Assembly: GCA_026645575.1 (NCBI GenBank)
Contig: JAPKMW010000024.1
Location: forward strand, 48,911 to 112,910
Direction: 5' to 3'
Length of the DNA stretch: 64,000 nucleotides
Source: Caldilineaceae bacterium
GTDB lineage: Bacteria > Chloroflexota > Anaerolineae > Caldilineales > Caldilineaceae
Under the pieces are notes generated by a model, which was given only the letters and a program-made list of their open reading frames with translations, ran no database searches and was not told where the DNA came from. Numbering within the stretch: position 1 is the first letter of the stretch; every line of letters begins with the position of its first letter. The translations under genes were made by a program, and so were the position numbers. Below are positions 51,916 to 61,925 of this stretch, piece after piece.

Positions 51916-52425
51916 CTAGTGCGCCATGGCTTTTTCGTTGATACCCTGACCGAAGAGACCGCCCTCGGCAATGGAGGTCAGCTTCTTGTCGGCGTTGCCT
52001 TCTTCGTCCAAGCTCTTCTGCAAGAGGCTCTTGGCGTTGCTAAAGCCCAGTTCGTTGGCAAAGGTGCGGACGACACCGTAGCCGGCCATCTCATAATGTT
52101 CCACCCGTTGAGCCGCGGCGATCAGGGCGGCGTCCTTCACTTGCGGATCGCCGGTGGCTTGGATGGCTTCTTCGCCTTCTTCGATCAAGCCGGCCATCGC
52201 CTCGCAAACTTTGCCGTCCGGGCGGCTGCCCATTTCGGAGAAGATCTGCTCCAGGCGTTGCTTCTGGCCGCGGGTCTCTTCCAGATGTTGCTGGAAGGCC
52301 GTCTTGAGCGTTGACGAAGAGGCGGCCTGCGCCATCTTCGGCAAGGCGCTGATCAACTGGGTTTCGGCGCTATAGAGATCGCGCAACTGATCAACATAGA
52401 GGTCTTTCAGTGAATTGAATTGCAT
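51916..52425 (-). CDS. Ferritin-like DUF892 (YciE-type) protein
   Basis: The 169-aa protein has the DUF892 four-helix pattern: SLKDLYVDQLRDLYSAETQL, KTAFQQHLEETRGQKQRLEQ, QRVEHYEMAGYGVVRTFANE and LLQKSLDEEGNADKKLT. These hold the Glu and His residues of a likely di-metal site (E-x2-H, E-H-Y-E). The family (YciE/YciF) is stress-induced, linked to oxidative or osmotic stress. AAAGGAGCTACACC fixes the ATG. It follows the giant kinase on the same strand but with a 198-bp gap, so it may be a separate unit. Confidence 0.87.
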   Translation of the reverse strand: MQFNSLKDLYVDQLRDLYSAETQLISALPKMAQAASSSTLKTAFQQHLEETRGQKQRLEQIFSEMGSRPDGKVCEAMAGLIEEGEEAIQATGDPQVKDAALIAAAQRVEHYEMAGYGVVRTFANELGFSNAKSLLQKSLDEEGNADKKLTSIAEGGLFGQGINEKAMAH

Positions 52426-52623
52426 GGTGTAGCTCCTTTATCTTTTGCATCACCGACGCTTCAGGGGCAGCGCCATGCCTGAACAGGATTGTCTTGATAA
52501 TCCTACCCCTTCAGCCTACCCCAAAGTGAGCCAAAACCAATGCAACCAGGCACAGATCAAGGATACAAACCCTCTATACCCCCCGTTCCCCAACCCCTGT
52601 CGCCTTATCATCTTGTCATCCTG

Positions 52624-55600
52624 TCATCTATCTTCCCCCTTCGGCCATGTAAAATAAAACTGCGTTCCCTGCCCCAGCGCCGATTCCATCCAGATACGAC
52701 CGCCGACACTCTCCAGCATTTTCTTGACCAGCGCCAGGCCGATGCCGCTGCCCTCCACCTGGTCACGCGGCCGCAGGGTCTGGAACATGCCAAAGATGCG
52801 ATCGTGATATTGGGGATCAATGCCCGGCCCATTGTCGCTAATGCAAAATTCGTACCACTCCCCCAGTTCGCGCACGCTGATCGTCACCACTCCATGCGCG
52901 GGGTCATGATGATGGCGGATGGCATTGCTGAGCAGATTGCGGAAGAGTAGCTCCAGGGGGATGCGGAGCGCGCTAAAGGTCGGTAACGGCGTAGTGAGTT
53001 GAACGACAAAACCGGGCGGCGGCGCCAACAGATCGAGCAGATTTTGTATTAGCTGCTCGCCATTCACAATTTCCGGCAGATAACGCACCCGCCCCACGCG
53101 TGAATAGGCCAGCAGATCCTCCAGCATCTTTTCCAGCCGCTTCACCCGTCCGCCCAACTTTTCCAGGTGGCGCTGTGAATCCGGCGACAGCACCGGCGTG
53201 GCATCTTCGCTGATCCACTGCACCAGGTTGGCAATGCCGCGCAAGGGGGTACGCAAGTCATGGGCAGCGGCATAGGTGAATTGTTCCAACTCCCGGTTGG
53301 CCTGCGCCAACGCCTGCGTCCGTTCCCACACCCGCTCTTCTAACGAGGCGTTGAGTTCTTGCAACTGCCGTTCGGCGCGCTTACGCTCTGTAATCTCCAC
53401 AATGACCGCATTGACCCCAATCACCACGCCGTCGCCATTCTTAAGCGGGTAATAGCTGACGAGCCAATCGCGCGCCTGCGCCGGATCAACATGGCTTTCC
53501 TGCACTTCCTGATGGAGCAGCGGTATGCCCGTTGCGATCACCTGGCGGTAGAGCGGCTCAACGATCCGATAGCCTGCTGCCGGCTGGGTCTCGGCCAGGG
53601 TGCGCCCCAGTTGCTCGGCAATGGTGCTGCCATTGATCGTTGCCAGCGTTTCGTTGATGCGCACATAGCGTAGATCACAATCCACCAGACAAAGGCCGAC
53701 CGGCGCCGTGGCATAGATCGCCTCGATCTCGGCCAGTTGGCGCCGGGCGATCTCTTCACTGGCGCGCAGCGCTTCCTCGGCGCGCACCTTTTCCAGCAAT
53801 GAACTGAGCTGACCGGCCACATTCTCCAACAACGCCACTTCATCCGGATGCCAGTGACGCTCGCCGTGATCTTTGACCGATAAGGTGGCGCGCCACTCGC
53901 CTTGGTGGAAAATTGGCACACCGATCAGCGAACGCACCTGATCATCTGTGTAGTGGTCCGCCACCGGCGCTGTTCGCGGGTCTTGCAACGTGTTGGATAC
54001 CACGACGGTCTGCCCGGCTTGGAGCGCCGCCAATAAGGCGGGCGGGGCCAGTTCGGCCAGCGGATAAATCCCCGGCGTCGCCATCGCCGGCCAGGATGCA
54101 TCGGGGGCCACCCAATCTTTTTGCAGGGTGAACTGTTCTCGTTGTAGATCCACCTCATTGACGCGACAACCGGCTACTTGCAAATATTCACCCAGGCGGC
54201 TCACCAGTTGCGCCAGAATGGTTTCGCTGTCGTTCAAGAGACGCAGATCCATCCCCAGCTCGCTGAGAAATTGTTGACGCTCTTCGGCTGCCTTGCGGTC
54301 ATGAATATCCATGCTCACGCCAAACCACTGTTGGATTACGCCTGCTTCGTCGTGTACGGGAATGGCCCGCTCCAAGAACCAACGGTAGACGCCATCGCGC
54401 CGGCGCAAGCGCACTTCGCCCTCATAGGCTTCGCCGCTGGCTAACGCGTGTCGCCACTGGGCGCGGTTGTGCGCCTGATCCTCAGGATGAATGGCCGGCC
54501 ACATGCCTTCCCCCAGCGTCTCGGCCAAGGTCATGCCGCTATAGGCCAACCACTGACGATTGATATAGGTGGTAGCGCCATCGGCCGCACTCACCCAGAC
54601 CAATTGCGGCATCGCCTCGGCCAGGTGACGGAAGCGCGCTTCACCGGCCCGGAGGGCGACCTCGGCCTCCTTGCGCGCCGTAATGTCTTGCCGCGTCCCC
54701 AGGATGACCAATGGCCTGCCCTGCTCATCCCGTTCAAAGACGATCTCCCGACTGTTGAGCCAGCACCACTTGCCGCTCTTGTGCTGCATCCGATACTCCC
54801 ATTCGGCCAGCTCGCCATCGACCAACGCCCGTAGATGCGCCAGATGATCAGCCAGATAGGCTTGATCGTCCGGGTGCAACAGGGTGGGAATCAATGGGGC
54901 GCCCAGCGCCTGCACTTCGGTGGGGGTATAGCCCAAGGTGACGGCCAGTTGGCGGTTGGCGTAGCGGTTGCGATTGGTGCGCAGATCAAAGAGGTAGATC
55001 TCATTCGGGTTTGTGTCGGCAATGCTTTGCAGAAAGCGTTCCCCCTCCTGCACCTGCGCCAGCAAGCTTTGGGTTTCCAGCAAGAGACGGCGATTTTCCA
55101 CTTCCGCGGCTTTGAGCGGGGTGACATCCAGCCCACTCAGCAGGACACGGGTAAAGTCGCCGTCGGCATCGGCAGGGAAGACAACGGTAAAGGCGACGTG
55201 GCGGCTTTGGCCCTGCGGCGTCGTAATGGGGCCATCAAAGTGGTAGCGTTGCCCACCGGTTGCCAACAGGACCAACTGTTCAACAAAATGCGCCAATGTC
55301 GCGGCGTCGAAATATTGGGCAAAGGGGCGAAGCAATTCTGCTTTGGGGCGCCCATAGAGGCGGGCGGTCTCTTCATTAACATCCACAATGTGCACCCGGT
55401 CGAGCATGGCCTGGACAAAATCCGGGTGGGCGGCGCAATGATTGCGCATGGCCGGCGCCAGATCAGGGACGCCGACGGCGCGCCACTGTGCGACCAAGCC
55501 ATCAACGACCTGTTTCACCTGGCTAAAATCTTCTTCCCAGAGCGAGACGCCAACATGTTCAAAGATGGTGCGGTAGCGCGCTTCACTCAGGCGCAAAGCT

Positions 55601-58600
55601 TCTTCGGCGGCTTTATGCGCCGTCAAGTCACGCGCGCTGCTGATCAGCCCGATAATTTCCCCGGCGGCATTGCGCAGGGGCATCTTCAGGGTATGCCAGT
55701 AGCGCGCCACCCCCTGCTGCGCACTCACCTGTTCCAGCGTCACAACGCGACCTTCGGCCAAGACCGGATGATCATCATCCGTGATAGCCGCCACTATCGC
55801 CGCATCAAAGATCTCGTGGTAGCGTCGTCCGATGATCGCGCGCTGCGCCAAGCCAACTTGGTCGGCGCCGGCCTGGTTGACTAACAGATAACGCCCCGTT
55901 AGATCGCGCACAAAGATCGCATCGTTGCTGCCTTCGAGAACGCCCTGGAGGATCGCATTGCTCTGTTGCAGGGCGATTTCGGCCTGCTTGCGCACGGTGA
56001 TGTCGCTAAAGGCCACGGCAAAGCCGTCACCCGCTTTGGCCGCTGTATTGCGGAACCAGCGGTCGATCCCGTCATGTTGGTAGCGAAACTCGCGTTGGTA
56101 GACCTCGCCCGTTTCGACGACCCGGACATAGGCGTCAAAGAGACCTTCGGCCCGGTTGCCCGGCATCTCTTCCAGGAGTCGTTTCCCCAACAGGTCGGCT
56201 TGTGTGCGCCCCACCATCTGCTCACTGGCTGGGTTGACATAGCGCCAACGGAAGTCAATGATCGCGCCCTGCTTATCGCGCACACTTTCAAAGATCATAT
56301 AGCCGTCGGGGGAGGCTTGTTGCACGGCGCGGAAGCGCGCTTCGCTGGCATGCAACGCTTCCTCCATCTGCTTGCGCGCGGTAATATCCATGAGAAAGAG
56401 GTAAAAGCCCAGCACACGCCCATCCGCCGCCACATCAGGTTGGTAACGCCCCCACACGGTGCGCGTGACGCCGTCGGGGTAAGCGAAATCCGTTTCGTAG
56501 TTTACCCGTTCACCCGCCAGCGCCTGTTGCCGATAGCGGTTCAGGCGGTGATGCTCTACTTCCCCAATTAATTCTGCCGCCGTATGACCGATAATGCGGT
56601 GGCGTGGTCGTTGGAACCACGCTTCAAAGGCGGCATTGACAAACCGATAGCGTTCCTCGGCGTCTAGATAGCCGATCAAGCCCGGCACATTGTCGGCAAG
56701 CTGGCGCAAGAACTCTTCCTGGCGACGCAATTCGGTCTCGGCGCGCGCCTTTTCGACCAGCGGCCAAAAATGATGCACCACACTTTCCACCAACTGCACT
56801 TCGTCGGCGCGCCAGTGGCGAGGCGTCGTTTGCAAAAGATGTAGTGAGGCAACCCATTGCCCCTCGCGCAGACAGGGAACGCGAATGGTGGCGGCAAAGC
56901 CGCGCATCAGCAGTTGCGCTTGGGCGGTTTCGTCCCGTTCATCTTGGTCAGCGTTCTGAATCACCAGGGTGCGCCCTGCCTGTGCGTTGGCAATGTACGC
57001 CGCCGAGGCGTGAGCAGAAAGCGGCGCAACATCGCGCGCGGGCGGCAACCCTGGTCGGCTCCAGGCGGCCAGTAGAATGGACTGATCAGCGGCTAGGTCG
57101 ATGGCGTTGAAGCGACAGCGATCAACGCCCAGATATTGACCCAAGCGCTCAACCACCGTTTGTTGGATGGCGGCGGCATCGGTCAAGGTGCGCAGCGTGC
57201 TATTGAGATTTAGGAGGAACTGTTGGTGGAGCGCCGCCTGTTTGCGTTCGGTAATATCACGAATGGCGCCCGTAATGCGAATGCCCTGGCCGGCCTCATT
57301 GGTCGTCACCCAGGCGTTGACCTCGATCCAGACTAGGGCGTCATCGGGACGGAGCAGACGGCATTCATAGTAGTAGGAGGCGCCAGTCGCCCTGGCGTTT
57401 TCCCAGATCGCCGCAACCATCGAGCGATCTTCGGGGTGAACAAGCGCCAACCACTGTTCGCGCGGCATTGTCTCAACGAGCGGTAAACCGGTGATTTGTG
57501 CATAGATGGGAGAAATTTCAGTCTGATTGGTGATCAGGTCGTGGTCAAAGATGCCCACGCCGCCAGCCTCGGTTGCCAGGCGCAGCCGCTCTTCGCTGGT
57601 GTGCAAGGCTTGCTCGGCTTGTTTGCGCTCATCAATATCAGTGGTGACGCCAAACCAGGCGGTGATACGACCTTCGGCATCATGCAAGGGCATGGCGCGG
57701 GTGAGGAACCAACGGTAGACGCCGTCATAGCGCCGGTTGCGCACTTCAATGGTATAGGGTTCTCCGCGCGCCAGGGCATCCGACCATTGGGTGACGCAGC
57801 GAGCAAAATCATCGGGATGCAACACCAGTTGCGGCCATTGGCGGGCGTTTTCTTCCGGGGTTAGGCCACAGTATTCAAACCACTGGTCGTTGGCATAGGT
57901 GATCGTGCCATCCGGCGCCGCTGTCCAGATGATCGAAGGGACGGTGTTGGCCAGGGTGCGGAAACGGGCTTCGCTGGTGCGTAGCGCTTCTTCGGTCGCT
58001 TTGCGTTCGGTGATGTCAGTCGAGATGCCCAGCAACGCGTAGGGTTCGCCGGCGGCATCCAGCAGGGGCGCTTTGATCGACGCATAGGTGTGAATCGCGT
58101 CATGCTGCGGGGCAAATTCCTCCAAAACAAGGGGGGCTTTGGCGGCCAGGGCGCGTTGATCGTTGGCGGCCAGGGCGGCGGCTGTCGCCGGGTCAAAGAG
58201 GTCGTAGATCGATTTGCCCTGAATTTCGGCATTAGTAATGTTCGCAAGCTGCTCATAGTGCCGATTGACATAGAGGTAGCGCTGGTCAGTCGTCAGCATA
58301 TAGATCGAGGCTGGAATGTTGTGCAGGATGGTTTGCAGCCGCGCCTCATTGTCGCGCAGGGCGTCCTCGGTCCGTTTGCGTTCGGTGATGTTGTTGAAGA
58401 GCAGCGCCACCCGCCGGCTCTCCAGCCCGCCAAAGCGGAAGGCGTAAACTTCAAACCAGCGGCCCATGGCCGCCGAGCCTTCTGTAAAGTGGTGCGCTTC
58501 TCCCGTGCGCGCCACTGCGCCATAGATGGCAACCCAATGCGGCTCCAGATTGGGCACCAATTCATAGGCGGTTTTGCCCACGGCATTTTCCAACCCGGTA

Positions 58601-59961
58601 AAGCGGGCAAAGGCGGGATTCACCTCCAGAAAACGGTAATCAACCGGCTCACCGGCCTCATCATAAAGCATCTCGAAGATGCAGAAGCCTTCCTCCATTG
58701 TTTCAAAGAGGGTGCGGTAACGTTCTTCGCTGGCGCGCAACGCTTCCTCGGCCACTTTCTGCTCGGTAATATCAAAGGCGGCCAAGAGCGCGCGGATGGG
58801 GCGGCGGGCGCCGTCGGCGTCATCGGCAAAAAAAACTTGTTTGCGCACAGAGAGCCAGCGAATGGCGCCATCAGGATGCACCACTCGATGTGCCATGGCA
58901 AACCAGCCCGGTTCCGCTGGGTCAAAGGAGGCGACCATGCGGCGGAAGATTTCAGGTGCATCGTCGGGGTGGAAAGCGGCATGAACGGCGGTGCGCGGCA
59001 CGGCCCCCACATTCGCCGGCAGCCCATAAAGGGTGGCGGCGGCAGCATCCAGATAAATTTGATCAGTGGTGTAATCGACTTCGGCAATCACCAGGCCAGC
59101 GACCTGAACGCCCAGTTGCAGTCGTTCCCGGCTGGCGCGCAACGCTTCCTCGGCCACTTTGCTGGCGTGAATATCGGTGGCCGTGCCATACCAGCGCAAA
59201 CCGGTGTCGGCGTCTTGCATTAACTGGGCGCGACTTAGATGCCAACGCCAACTGCCGTCGGCCATCCGCAGACGATGTTCACAACTGTAGGGTCGGCGCT
59301 GCTGTACGGCCTGTTGCCAGGCCGCCAGGGTGGGCGCCCGATCCGCCGGGTGGAGCAGACTTTCCCAATCAAAGCCGGTGGTTCCTTGCCAGACCGCAGG
59401 ATCAAAGTCATGAATGTGAATGTTGTAATAGTCGGTGACACCAGTAATATCAGCGGTCCAGACGAGTTGGGGCAGGGTGTCGGCCAGGCGCCGATAACGT
59501 AACTCGCTGGCGCGTAGATTCCGTTCCACCTGCTTGCGGTCGGTGATGTCGCGGATGGTGGCGAGCATCCCGGTGGCATTGCCTGCGGCATCGCGCAATA
59601 CGGTCACCAACGATTCCACCTGGAGTGCGCTGCCATCTTGGCGCAAGTGACGATTTTCCCCCCGCCAATGGCCTTGTTCCGCCAGCGCCACGGTGGCCGC
59701 CAACTCATCCTCCGGTTGCAGCCATTCATAGCGATGGACATAGCTTAACGGCTGCCCAATCGCACCGACCGGATCGACCCGATATTGGGCTACGGCGGCG
59801 CGATTGAGATAGGTGATGCGTTCGTCCAGGTCAACGGCAATGACGGCGTCGCTCAACTGATCAAGCAGATCGGCCTGAAATTGCCACTGCGCTTGCTGAG
59901 TGGCGCTTGGCCGGCGCCCTTTGCGCGGTCGGGGTTGGTTGCCTGCGGGTTCAGTAATCAT
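52624..59961 (-). CDS. Giant multi-PAS/GAF histidine kinase (about 2,445 aa)
   Basis: In order: seven PAS/PAC units, a GAF domain (DAAAIQQTVVERLGQYLGVD region), six PAS units, a second GAF (SETILAQLVSRLGEYLQV region), one PAS, a short coiled coil (LNASLEERVWERTQALAQAN), HisKA with the phospho-His in FTYAAAHDLRTPLRGI, and HATPase (FRNLLSNAIRHH, DNGPGIDPQ, GSGIGLALVKKML). I counted units by the linker (D-I-T-x-R-K...ALRASExRYR). No membrane segment or receiver is present, so it is a cytosolic sensor acting on separate regulators. The 59961 ATG is preferred to a GTG at 59988. Stop lies in a TGACAGGA repeat. Confidence 0.9.
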   Translation of the reverse strand: MITEPAGNQPRPRKGRRPSATQQAQWQFQADLLDQLSDAVIAVDLDERITYLNRAAVAQYRVDPVGAIGQPLSYVHRYEWLQPEDELAATVALAEQGHWRGENRHLRQDGSALQVESLVTVLRDAAGNATGMLATIRDITDRKQVERNLRASELRYRRLADTLPQLVWTADITGVTDYYNIHIHDFDPAVWQGTTGFDWESLLHPADRAPTLAAWQQAVQQRRPYSCEHRLRMADGSWRWHLSRAQLMQDADTGLRWYGTATDIHASKVAEEALRASRERLQLGVQVAGLVIAEVDYTTDQIYLDAAAATLYGLPANVGAVPRTAVHAAFHPDDAPEIFRRMVASFDPAEPGWFAMAHRVVHPDGAIRWLSVRKQVFFADDADGARRPIRALLAAFDITEQKVAEEALRASEERYRTLFETMEEGFCIFEMLYDEAGEPVDYRFLEVNPAFARFTGLENAVGKTAYELVPNLEPHWVAIYGAVARTGEAHHFTEGSAAMGRWFEVYAFRFGGLESRRVALLFNNITERKRTEDALRDNEARLQTILHNIPASIYMLTTDQRYLYVNRHYEQLANITNAEIQGKSIYDLFDPATAAALAANDQRALAAKAPLVLEEFAPQHDAIHTYASIKAPLLDAAGEPYALLGISTDITERKATEEALRTSEARFRTLANTVPSIIWTAAPDGTITYANDQWFEYCGLTPEENARQWPQLVLHPDDFARCVTQWSDALARGEPYTIEVRNRRYDGVYRWFLTRAMPLHDAEGRITAWFGVTTDIDERKQAEQALHTSEERLRLATEAGGVGIFDHDLITNQTEISPIYAQITGLPLVETMPREQWLALVHPEDRSMVAAIWENARATGASYYYECRLLRPDDALVWIEVNAWVTTNEAGQGIRITGAIRDITERKQAALHQQFLLNLNSTLRTLTDAAAIQQTVVERLGQYLGVDRCRFNAIDLAADQSILLAAWSRPGLPPARDVAPLSAHASAAYIANAQAGRTLVIQNADQDERDETAQAQLLMRGFAATIRVPCLREGQWVASLHLLQTTPRHWRADEVQLVESVVHHFWPLVEKARAETELRRQEEFLRQLADNVPGLIGYLDAEERYRFVNAAFEAWFQRPRHRIIGHTAAELIGEVEHHRLNRYRQQALAGERVNYETDFAYPDGVTRTVWGRYQPDVAADGRVLGFYLFLMDITARKQMEEALHASEARFRAVQQASPDGYMIFESVRDKQGAIIDFRWRYVNPASEQMVGRTQADLLGKRLLEEMPGNRAEGLFDAYVRVVETGEVYQREFRYQHDGIDRWFRNTAAKAGDGFAVAFSDITVRKQAEIALQQSNAILQGVLEGSNDAIFVRDLTGRYLLVNQAGADQVGLAQRAIIGRRYHEIFDAAIVAAITDDDHPVLAEGRVVTLEQVSAQQGVARYWHTLKMPLRNAAGEIIGLISSARDLTAHKAAEEALRLSEARYRTIFEHVGVSLWEEDFSQVKQVVDGLVAQWRAVGVPDLAPAMRNHCAAHPDFVQAMLDRVHIVDVNEETARLYGRPKAELLRPFAQYFDAATLAHFVEQLVLLATGGQRYHFDGPITTPQGQSRHVAFTVVFPADADGDFTRVLLSGLDVTPLKAAEVENRRLLLETQSLLAQVQEGERFLQSIADTNPNEIYLFDLRTNRNRYANRQLAVTLGYTPTEVQALGAPLIPTLLHPDDQAYLADHLAHLRALVDGELAEWEYRMQHKSGKWCWLNSREIVFERDEQGRPLVILGTRQDITARKEAEVALRAGEARFRHLAEAMPQLVWVSAADGATTYINRQWLAYSGMTLAETLGEGMWPAIHPEDQAHNRAQWRHALASGEAYEGEVRLRRRDGVYRWFLERAIPVHDEAGVIQQWFGVSMDIHDRKAAEERQQFLSELGMDLRLLNDSETILAQLVSRLGEYLQVAGCRVNEVDLQREQFTLQKDWVAPDASWPAMATPGIYPLAELAPPALLAALQAGQTVVVSNTLQDPRTAPVADHYTDDQVRSLIGVPIFHQGEWRATLSVKDHGERHWHPDEVALLENVAGQLSSLLEKVRAEEALRASEEIARRQLAEIEAIYATAPVGLCLVDCDLRYVRINETLATINGSTIAEQLGRTLAETQPAAGYRIVEPLYRQVIATGIPLLHQEVQESHVDPAQARDWLVSYYPLKNGDGVVIGVNAVIVEITERKRAERQLQELNASLEERVWERTQALAQANRELEQFTYAAAHDLRTPLRGIANLVQWISEDATPVLSPDSQRHLEKLGGRVKRLEKMLEDLLAYSRVGRVRYLPEIVNGEQLIQNLLDLLAPPPGFVVQLTTPLPTFSALRIPLELLFRNLLSNAIRHHHDPAHGVVTISVRELGEWYEFCISDNGPGIDPQYHDRIFGMFQTLRPRDQVEGSGIGLALVKKMLESVGGRIWMESALGQGTQFYFTWPKGEDR

Positions 59962-60050
59962 AATGGCTCTTTCAACGAGAAACGGCACAAATTGGCCTTA
60001 TTGTAACTACCGGACTGTCGGGTAACAAATCAGTGTTGCGGTTGAGGCGC

Positions 60051-60308
60051 GGGACACTACAGCGGATTTAGGTGGGAACGGATTTTGTTCTGCATGGCAA
60101 TGGATGGGTAGGGCAAGAGTAACAACGACTAACCCCCTCCTACCCTCCCCCTGGTAAGGGGAGGAACAGTTCCCTCCCCAAACTGGGGAGGGGTAGGGAG
60201 GGGTTAGTCGTTACGGGCAAGGCTTAAGCACAAGGGCAAGCCCGTTGTCCATGTACGCTTCTTGGGCAACCACAAATCCGTTGCATCCTAAATCCGCTGT
60301 AGTGTCCC
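60051..60308. repeat. MITE-like element with 35-bp terminal inverted repeats and inner inverted repeat
   Basis: Left end GGGACACTACAGCGGATTTA at 60051-60085 and right end at 60274-60308 are complementary apart from about four positions. Inside, AACGACTAACCCCCTCC (60124 onward) pairs with GGGAGGGGTTAGTCGTT (to 60212). Total about 258 bp, no coding capacity. It spans the gap between two kinase genes. A solo end occurs at 806-840. Confidence 0.82.
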
Positions 60309-60309
60309 C

Positions 60310-61848
60310 TCATCCCTTCGGCCAGGTGAACCAAAAGGTCGCCCCTTGCCCCGGCGTCGATGCGACGCGCACCTGGCCGCCGCGATGTTCTACACTCTTC
60401 TTGACCAAGGCCAGCCCCATGCCGCTGCCTTCGACCTGATCGCGCGGTTGCAGGGTTTGAAAGACGCCAAAGATGCGGTCGTGAAAGCGCGGGTCGATGC
60501 CGGGGCCATTGTCGCTAACGCAAAATTCAATAAAGTCTCCCTGCTCCTGGGCGCTGATCCGGGCAACGCCGGCAGCGGGTTGCGGATGATGTTTGCAAGT
60601 GTTGCCGATCAGGTTGCGCAACACCACTTCCAGCGGCGCCCGTGGCGTCAACAGGGTGGGCAGATCGTCGGCAACGATGACTGTAAAGCCGGCAGGGGGC
60701 GCCAGCAGCGCGACAATATCCTTGATCAGCGCGGCGGTGTCCACCGGTTCCGATGCACCATCAAAGCGACCGACGCGCGAATAGGCCAACAGATCATCAA
60801 GCAGCCGATCCATGCGTTGCACCCGCCCGCGCAACTTGGCAAGGTGTTCCAGCGACGGCGGCGGCAAGAGCGCACCGGCATCTTCGGTAATCCAGGTCGC
60901 CAGATGATCAATCCCCCGTAGCGGCGCCTTGAGATCATGGGAGGCGACATAGGCAAACTGGTCTAATTCGCGGTTGCTGCGTTCCAGTTCGGCGGTCCGT
61001 TCGCGCACCCGCTGTTCCAACGAAGTGTTGAGCGTCGCCAACGAAGCATTGAGCGCCTCCAGCGCGGTCGCCGCCTCTTTCCGCTCGGTAATATCCTGAT
61101 GGATGCCGGCCATGCGCACGGCGCGCCCATTGCCGTCATAGTAGACCTGGCCGCGCGATTCGACCCAACGACTTGCGCCGTCGGCATGGATCATACGAAA
61201 TTCAGTCTGGTAGGCGCTCCCCTGGCGTATCGCCAGGGCGACGGCGGTTGAAACCGCCCGACGATCCTCCGCATGGACCAGGGCGAGAAAGGCTTGGTAG
61301 GAGCCGCCGAAGCTGCCGTGCGCCAACCCCAGCATCGGTTCCAGTTGCTTCGACCAGGTCACCCGGTTGTGAACAATATCCCAATCCCAGGTTGCCATCT
61401 TGCCGGCTTCCAGTGCCACGCGCAACCGCTCCTCGCTTTCGCGTAGGGCCGCTTCAGTGCGGCGCAGCCGTAAAAAGGCGCGCACAGTAGCGATCAACTC
61501 TTCCGGCTGTACCGGTTCGGTCAAATAGCCGTCGGCGCCCCCTTCCAGCCCGCGCGTCCTGTGGTGCGTCTCCACAAAGGAGGCCGAGATGTGCAACACC
61601 AGCAAGTTGGCCGTGTTCGGCGCCCCTTTGATGCGCTGACAGACCTCAAAGCCGCTCATGTCCGGCAAGTGAACATCGAGCAGCACCAGATCAGGCCGGC
61701 TCTCTGCGGCCAGCCGTAGCGCCGTGCTTCCATTCGGCGCTTCTACCACCGTAAAACCGGCATGACGCAACACCCGGCTCTTGGCATATAGGCTCGCACC
61801 ATTGTCATCGACGTTGAGAATTACACCGGAAAGCTGTTCTGCCATCAT
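60310..61848 (-). CDS. Histidine kinase with N-terminal receiver and PAS domain
   Basis: The 512-aa protein has an N-terminal receiver (ILNVDDNGASLYAKSRVLR; phospho-acceptor in LVLLDVHLPDMSGFEVC; Lys replaced in the usual K-P position by EPVQPEE). Next come a PAS/PAC unit (ATWDWDIVHNRVTWSKQLEP), a coiled coil (LNTSLEQRVRERTAELERSN), HisKA (FAYVASHDLKAPLRGI) and HATPase (LRNLIGNTCKHH, DNGPGIDPRFHD, GSGMGLALVKKSVE). Its kinase core is very like that of the giant kinase next to it, indicating a shared origin. ATG at 61848 or 61845 has AGGTAGGT upstream. The TEP replacing K-P could alter phosphorelay. Confidence 0.88.
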   Translation of the reverse strand: MMAEQLSGVILNVDDNGASLYAKSRVLRHAGFTVVEAPNGSTALRLAAESRPDLVLLDVHLPDMSGFEVCQRIKGAPNTANLLVLHISASFVETHHRTRGLEGGADGYLTEPVQPEELIATVRAFLRLRRTEAALRESEERLRVALEAGKMATWDWDIVHNRVTWSKQLEPMLGLAHGSFGGSYQAFLALVHAEDRRAVSTAVALAIRQGSAYQTEFRMIHADGASRWVESRGQVYYDGNGRAVRMAGIHQDITERKEAATALEALNASLATLNTSLEQRVRERTAELERSNRELDQFAYVASHDLKAPLRGIDHLATWITEDAGALLPPPSLEHLAKLRGRVQRMDRLLDDLLAYSRVGRFDGASEPVDTAALIKDIVALLAPPAGFTVIVADDLPTLLTPRAPLEVVLRNLIGNTCKHHPQPAAGVARISAQEQGDFIEFCVSDNGPGIDPRFHDRIFGVFQTLQPRDQVEGSGMGLALVKKSVEHRGGQVRVASTPGQGATFWFTWPKG

Positions 61849-61849
61849 A

Positions 61850-61925
61850 CCTACCTAGTCCTTAGTCTCTAGACCTTAGTCCTTAGTCTCTAGACCTTAG
61901 TCACCTTGTCACCCCGTCACCCTGT
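61850..61925. repeat. Low-complexity repeats (TAGTCCTTAGTCTCTAGACC; TCACCTTG)
   Basis: TAGTCCTTAGTCTCTAGACC occurs about twice, followed by TGTCACC/CCGTCACC units that run into the end of the kinase gene at 61901. Confidence 0.7.

Noticed and set aside
58090..59223. A 377-codon plus-strand frame opposite the giant kinase
   Set aside because: The length comes from the codon pattern of the PAS linkers on the other strand; the sequence has no recognisable domain.
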